This document shows, piece by piece, positions 6,042 through 9,000 of a stretch of DNA of 9,000 bases. The notes below the pieces were generated by a model. That model did not search any database. It worked only from the letters and a program-made list of their open reading frames with translations, and had not been told where the DNA came from. The translations under genes were made by a program, and so were the position numbers. This DNA comes from RPQJ01 sp963793005 (GTDB lineage Bacteria; Pseudomonadota; Gammaproteobacteria; Steroidobacterales; Steroidobacteraceae), in contig CAWBYP010000001.1 of the NCBI GenBank assembly GCA_963793005.1, positions 1-9,000 of the forward strand, in the 5' to 3' direction. The stretch's first letter is position 1, and each line of letters begins with the position of its first letter.

Positions 6042-7880
6042 TCAGATTTCCGAGACGGAAAGGCGCCGCAGCAGCGCCATGCGCTTGTCGTGGTGTTCTT
6101 CCATGCGTTCGAGCACATCCGACAGGAAAGCGACGGTGCTCACGACCTTCGGTCCCTTGTTGAGCATCACGCACTCGGCGCGGCTGCTCATGACGGCATC
6201 GCTCACCTCGGCACGCGTGGGCGCACCACCCTTGGCGAGTCCCTCGAGCACCTGGGTCGCCCAGACGACCGGCACGTGTGCCGCCTCGCAGAGCCAGAGG
6301 ATCTCTTCCTGCACCTCCGAAAGGCGTTCGAAGCCGACTTCCACCGCCAGGTCGCCTCGAGCGACCATCACGCCCACCGGAGGCATCTGCAGGCTGGTCA
6401 GCAGGATGCGTGGCAGGTTGCGGAAGGCGGCGGCATTCTCGACCTTCAGGACGATGCCGACGTGGCTGGCGCCGAGTTCGCGTAACCGGTCCGAGAGCTC
6501 GGCGACGTCGCGTGGTGAACGGACGAAGGAGAGCGCGACGATGTCGGCGAACTGCACGATCTCACGCAGGTCGTCCAGATCCCGGTCGGTCAGGGCCGTG
6601 AGGCCGAGGTCGGTGTCCGGAAAATTGATGCCCTTCTCGGCGCGCAGCCTGCCGCCCGCCGGCGGCACCTGGCTGACGGCCATGTCGATGTGGTCGCCAT
6701 CGTTGCGCGTCACGGTACCGCCGATCTTGCCGTCGTCGAGCCACACGCGATCGCCGATGCGCACCTTCTGGAATGCAGCTGGCAAGGTGCAGTGGACGCG
6801 TGCGGGTGTGACCAGGCGACCGAAGGCGTCGTACGTCGCCGCTCGACCGGGCGCGGGATCGCGAGTGAGCACCAGCGTCTCGCCGGCCTCGAGCGGAATG
6901 GGCGCGGCCACCCCCGGCAGGTCGCCGATCTCGATCTCGGCGAGCACCGAGCCGTCGCGCAAGGCCGTGAGCTGCTCGCCCGCGGCGGCATAGACGGTTC
7001 GTTCAGTCTCGGCGATGGCCGATCGGCCGACGCGTTCCACGACCGTGAGCTTGCGGCCGCGACCACGCAGGTCCGTGATCAGCAGAGTGTCGCGTGCGCG
7101 CAGCGTGCGCAGCCCGCCCGGCGCCAGCGGCAGCACGGCGCTGGTGCCCGGCGCTCGCGGCTCGGGATGGGTCGCGGAGGTCAGCCAGACGCGTGCGGGC
7201 GCCACCAGTCGGCCGGCGGGATCGCGCTTCGGCTTGATCCGCACGAAATGGCCGACCGGTTCGATCGTGCCGGTGCGCAGCTTCGGACCCCCGAGGTCGG
7301 CCTGGATGGCACACCTGCGGCCGACGATCTCCTCGGCGCGTCGCAGGTTGGCCGCCATCTTCCGCCAGGACGTGGCGTCATCGTGCGCGCAGTTGATGCG
7401 CATCAGGTCCATGCCAGCACGCAGCAGGTCCTCGATGAGGCGCGCATCGTCGGCCGCCGTGCTGGGCATCGTCACCATGATGCGCACGGACCGGTCGCGT
7501 GGCGCGGGCCCGAGGAGGTGCCGGGTGTGGTCGCGCAGCAGGAGTCGACCCGTCCGGAAGTCGACCGGGGGAGGCGGAGCCTCGCTCGTGGGTACCCGGG
7601 CCAGCGCCTCGAGATTGGCGATCACCGCGTTCAGGGTCGCGATCGCATGCGACTCGAGGACGCCGAGCGAGGACAGTCCGAGCGAGTGCAGGTCGTGCTG
7701 GAGCTCGCGGATGTCGGTCTGGCGAATGCTGAGGTAGTGCAGCAGGTTGCGTGCGCTGTTGCGGTAGTGGGGTTCGATGGCTTCGACTTCGCCTGCCAGG
7801 CGGCCTTCGAAGGCGATGGCCCGGTCTCGCAGGTCGCGCAGGGCGGCAAGCGTTCTCAGGATGAGGCGATCGGTTGACAT
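6042..7880 (-). CDS. Atypical pyruvate kinase, N-terminally extended, lacking the C-terminal domain
   Basis: Cytoplasmic pyruvate kinase-family protein (612 aa), expected to convert phosphoenolpyruvate and ADP to pyruvate and ATP. Seen: an N-terminal helical extension (1-125) with the block NLLHYLSIRQTDIRELQ (45-61), found in a subgroup of bacterial and plastid-like kinases. Then come barrel motifs RIN (161-163), DLGGPKLRTG (195-204), KGINFPDTDLGLTALT (416-431), LKVEN (478-482, catalytic Lys K479, metal ligand E481), ARGDLAVE (507-514, D510), ATQ (541-543, T542) and PTRAEVSDA (554-562). The B domain between residues 200 and 405 is about twice the usual size. The protein stops soon after the barrel, so the allosteric C-terminal domain is absent. 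Lys at 200 (Glu in K+-dependent enzymes) and Ala at 165 (Ser in the K+ site) suggest K+-independence. Start: ATG at 7880 was chosen because the family extension begins there; no Shine-Dalgarno is visible, so it is less certain. It lies 73 bases after the deacetylase gene on the same strand, probably in one operon. Confidence 0.8.
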   Translation of the reverse strand: MSTDRLILRTLAALRDLRDRAIAFEGRLAGEVEAIEPHYRNSARNLLHYLSIRQTDIRELQHDLHSLGLSSLGVLESHAIATLNAVIANLEALARVPTSEAPPPPVDFRTGRLLLRDHTRHLLGPAPRDRSVRIMVTMPSTAADDARLIEDLLRAGMDLMRINCAHDDATSWRKMAANLRRAEEIVGRRCAIQADLGGPKLRTGTIEPVGHFVRIKPKRDPAGRLVAPARVWLTSATHPEPRAPGTSAVLPLAPGGLRTLRARDTLLITDLRGRGRKLTVVERVGRSAIAETERTVYAAAGEQLTALRDGSVLAEIEIGDLPGVAAPIPLEAGETLVLTRDPAPGRAATYDAFGRLVTPARVHCTLPAAFQKVRIGDRVWLDDGKIGGTVTRNDGDHIDMAVSQVPPAGGRLRAEKGINFPDTDLGLTALTDRDLDDLREIVQFADIVALSFVRSPRDVAELSDRLRELGASHVGIVLKVENAAAFRNLPRILLTSLQMPPVGVMVARGDLAVEVGFERLSEVQEEILWLCEAAHVPVVWATQVLEGLAKGGAPTRAEVSDAVMSSRAECVMLNKGPKVVSTVAFLSDVLERMEEHHDKRMALLRRLSVSEI

Positions 7881-7934
7881 GGCGGCAAGACCGGAGGGCA
7901 GCCTTGTAGACTTCCACAGGCATGTGACGGTTTC

Positions 7935-7983
7935 GTTGCAGCCGACGGTGGGGTCACCGGTACGGCCGACGCACGGCTGCAAC
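7935..7983. repeat. 10-bp perfect inverted repeat across the end of the deacetylase gene
   Basis: GTTGCAGCCG (7935-7944) and CGGCTGCAAC (7974-7983) are exact complements 29 bases apart. Inside, CGGTG (7946-7950) can pair with CACCG (7955-7959), and the deacetylase stop codon (7954-7956) falls in this inner hairpin. There is no T-tract on the minus strand after it. It may attenuate read-through into the pyruvate kinase gene or protect the upstream mRNA. Confidence 0.4.
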
Positions 7984-8709
7984 CAGCTGTCCCTCGGTGA
8001 GTACGCGACGGTCGGCGACATGGTGCAGCAGACTCCGCCACAAAGCGGCCATCTCCGGGTATCGCAGGTCGCGTGGATGCAGTGCGGCGCGCAGCACCGG
8101 CATCCGCTGGCGATGGCTGAGCCGCGTTCGGTTCCACGCCTGAGACAGTCCACGACGCCAGGCGCTGCGCGTGCTGACCACGAGGCTCGGCGCCGGAATC
8201 GGCGGGCCGCGCACGGGAACGACGTAGTCCCGTGTCGCGTAGTAGTCGAGCGGGAGACTCTCGAGGACCTCCTGCGTGCCCGGACTCATGATCCACGCCG
8301 GCGCGACGAAGCCCCGCGGGTGCCAGCCTGCCGCACGCAGGACCGCGAGGCCTCGCAGGATTCGCGTGCGCGCTGCATCGTGGTCGAGCCTGGCAAATTC
8401 CGCCTCACCGTCCGCCAGCATGCGTCGTTCCAGCCAGTCCCGCAGACCGCGACCGGGTGCCGCCGTGTCCTGGTGTATGAAACCATGCAGCACGATTTCG
8501 TCGCCGTGAGCCGCCCGCTCCCGCAGAAACCCGCGGAACTGCTCGTCACGGTCTGCGCGCCCGCCGCCGTGGTAGTCGGGCACCACGAGCAGTGCCACTG
8601 GCCCGATCCCCTGTTCCGCGAGGAACGCGAGTGTCTCTCGACAATCGCGGAGCGTCGCCGGGGCGACGTCATGCAGCGACACGCAGAACAGTTTCTGCTC
8701 AGCGGACAT
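7954..8709 (-). CDS. DUF2334 polysaccharide-deacetylase-like protein
   Basis: A 251-residue protein of the NodB-fold deacetylase superfamily, DUF2334 branch. Seen: SLHDVAP (11-17) as the first metal/catalytic motif (H13, D14); LVVPDYH (41-47); the HxxxH metal motif HGFIH (75-79); RGFVAPAW (132-139), typical of motif 3; STRSAWRR (179-186); and a C-terminal LHPRD (210-214) with a further conserved His. There is no signal peptide or membrane helix, so it is probably cytoplasmic, unlike the secreted peptidoglycan deacetylases. The substrate is unknown; N-deacetylation of an amino-sugar intermediate of a glycan or glycolipid would fit the fold. Start: ATG at 8709 has a strong GAGGAG site five bases upstream and puts SLHDVAP at the expected distance from the N-terminus. 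A longer open frame to 8910 lacks a ribosome site. It is the first gene of a probable operon with the pyruvate kinase. The family call is solid; the function is open. Confidence 0.78.
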   Translation of the reverse strand: MSAEQKLFCVSLHDVAPATLRDCRETLAFLAEQGIGPVALLVVPDYHGGGRADRDEQFRGFLRERAAHGDEIVLHGFIHQDTAAPGRGLRDWLERRMLADGEAEFARLDHDAARTRILRGLAVLRAAGWHPRGFVAPAWIMSPGTQEVLESLPLDYYATRDYVVPVRGPPIPAPSLVVSTRSAWRRGLSQAWNRTRLSHRQRMPVLRAALHPRDLRYPEMAALWRSLLHHVADRRVLTEGQLVAAVRRPYR

Positions 8710-8714
8710 GCAGG

Positions 8715-8720
8715 CTCCTC
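8715..8720 (-). promoter_or_regulatory. Shine-Dalgarno site of the deacetylase-like gene
   Basis: On the minus strand this reads GAGGAG, five bases before the ATG at 8709. It is the best ribosome site in the window and decides the start. Confidence 0.7.
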
Positions 8721-8824
8721 GCGCCCGCCGGGTCGACGACGCGGCCCAGGTTCGGGCCCGTCCGCAAGGGAAGGGCAGCGGCGGCGTGACATGGCGAGCG
8801 GGCGGCGACCCGGGGCATTGCAGG

Positions 8825-8858
8825 AATATCGCGCGTCCAGATGACAGGCTCGTGTCGG
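8825..8858 (-). promoter_or_regulatory. Candidate PHO-box promoter of the deacetylase-pyruvate kinase unit
   Basis: Minus strand: CCGACAC (8858-8852), spacer GAGC, then CTGTCAT (8847-8841), an exact match to the E. coli PhoB half-site. Ten bases further is GATATT (8830-8825), 4 of 6 to TATAAT. Half-sites 11 bases apart with a 10-base gap to the minus-10 is the geometry of the E. coli phoA promoter as I recall it. Transcription would start near 8818, giving a leader of about 110 bases before the ATG at 8709. The upstream half-site is only moderate (5 of 7 to CTGTCAC). Confidence 0.45.
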
Positions 8859-8955
8859 GCGTCACGCACGCGCGCGGGAGCGCCGCATCCCAGATCCCGA
8901 CCGGCGACATCCATTATTCTGTCCGCCGCTCAGAAATCGCGAGCTGGGGGCCTCC

Positions 8956-9000
8956 ATGGACCATCGTGCCACTGCGACCTGCGTCGGGCATTCCGGTCGA
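8956..9000 (+). CDS. Possible start of a hypothetical gene, cut by the window end
   Basis: ATG at 8956 opens a frame that stays open to the end of the window (15 codons, beginning MDHRATATCVGH). A run of G at 8946-8950 lies five bases upstream and could serve as a weak ribosome site; TATTCT at 8915 could be a minus-10. Too little sequence is present to recognise a family, and it may not be a gene. Confidence 0.25.
   Translation, partial: MDHRATATCVGHSGR

Larger units (their letters stand above)
8710..8955. other. Divergent intergenic region
   Basis: About 245 bases separate the minus-strand deacetylase gene from a possible plus-strand gene at 8956. Apart from the PHO-like promoter described separately, it contains one AT-rich island (8912-8920). 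That island reads TATTCT on the plus strand (4 of 6 to minus-10) and AATAAT on the minus strand (5 of 6). Neither has a matching minus-35. No RNA gene or further coding sequence is visible. Confidence 0.4.

Noticed and set aside
6690..7877. Plus-strand open frame opposite the pyruvate kinase gene
   Set aside because: Shadow of a gene with all pyruvate kinase barrel motifs on the other strand.
7900..7930. PHO-like heptamers CCGTCAC and CTGTGGA, 11 bases apart on the minus strand before pyruvate kinase
   Set aside because: The second unit is weak and there is no minus-10 at the right distance; it shows that such pairs also arise by chance in this GC-rich sequence.
7881..8153. Upstream extension of pyruvate kinase to an ATG at 8153
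   Set aside because: The extra residues are Cys- and Arg-rich and overlap the C-terminal coding part of the deacetylase gene, including its conserved LHPRD motif.
8874..8882. Second GCGGGAGCG core as another REP copy
   Set aside because: Only nine bases match the element at 5981 and the flanks do not form the same palindrome.
8710..8910. Extension of the deacetylase gene to an ATG at 8910
   Set aside because: No ribosome site there, while GAGGAG precedes the ATG at 8709; the extension would also cover the candidate promoter and resembles translated non-coding sequence.

Overview
This is a high-GC, gene-dense stretch that looks like a chromosome segment of a Gram-negative proteobacterium, most likely a gammaproteobacterium. 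The basis is strong GC bias at third codon positions, protein families typical of Pseudomonadota and one REP-like palindrome; it is inference, with no marker gene in the window. There are six substantial coding genes, no RNA genes, no insertion sequences and no CRISPR array.

Left arm, plus strand. A GH31 alpha-glucosidase-type glycosidase (2-2191; its true start may lie upstream of the window) is followed by a 110-base gap with an 11-bp-phased run of PHO-box-like half-sites. Next is a tightly coupled pair: a PlcP/LpxH-type calcineurin-like metallophosphoesterase (2302-3132) and a family-4 glycosyltransferase (3129-4163) that share a GTGA stop/start overlap. About 100 bases later is a secreted 'choice-of-anchor I' beta-propeller-like protein (4265-5857).

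Right arm, minus strand. A DUF2334 polysaccharide-deacetylase-like protein (8709 to 7954) is followed after 73 bases by an atypical pyruvate kinase (7880 to 6042). The two arms converge on a strong nested hairpin at 5888-5933, a REP-like palindrome, and a short stretch whose first nine codons read like the start of TsaB. A possible new plus-strand gene begins at 8956 and leaves the window.

How it may work together. The phosphoesterase/glycosyltransferase pair matches the plcP-agt arrangement known from phosphate-starved alpha-proteobacteria and marine heterotrophs. There PlcP strips the phosphate head group from phospholipids and the glycosyltransferase turns the resulting diacylglycerol into a glycolipid. 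PHO-box-like 11-bp direct repeats occur upstream of this pair and upstream of the deacetylase-pyruvate kinase unit, where the repeat-to-minus-10 spacing matches the classical E. coli phoA promoter. A weaker one precedes the anchor-I gene. The inference is that much of the window is a phosphate-starvation locus for membrane and envelope remodelling. The gene families are well supported; the shared regulation is a hypothesis from short, degenerate motifs.
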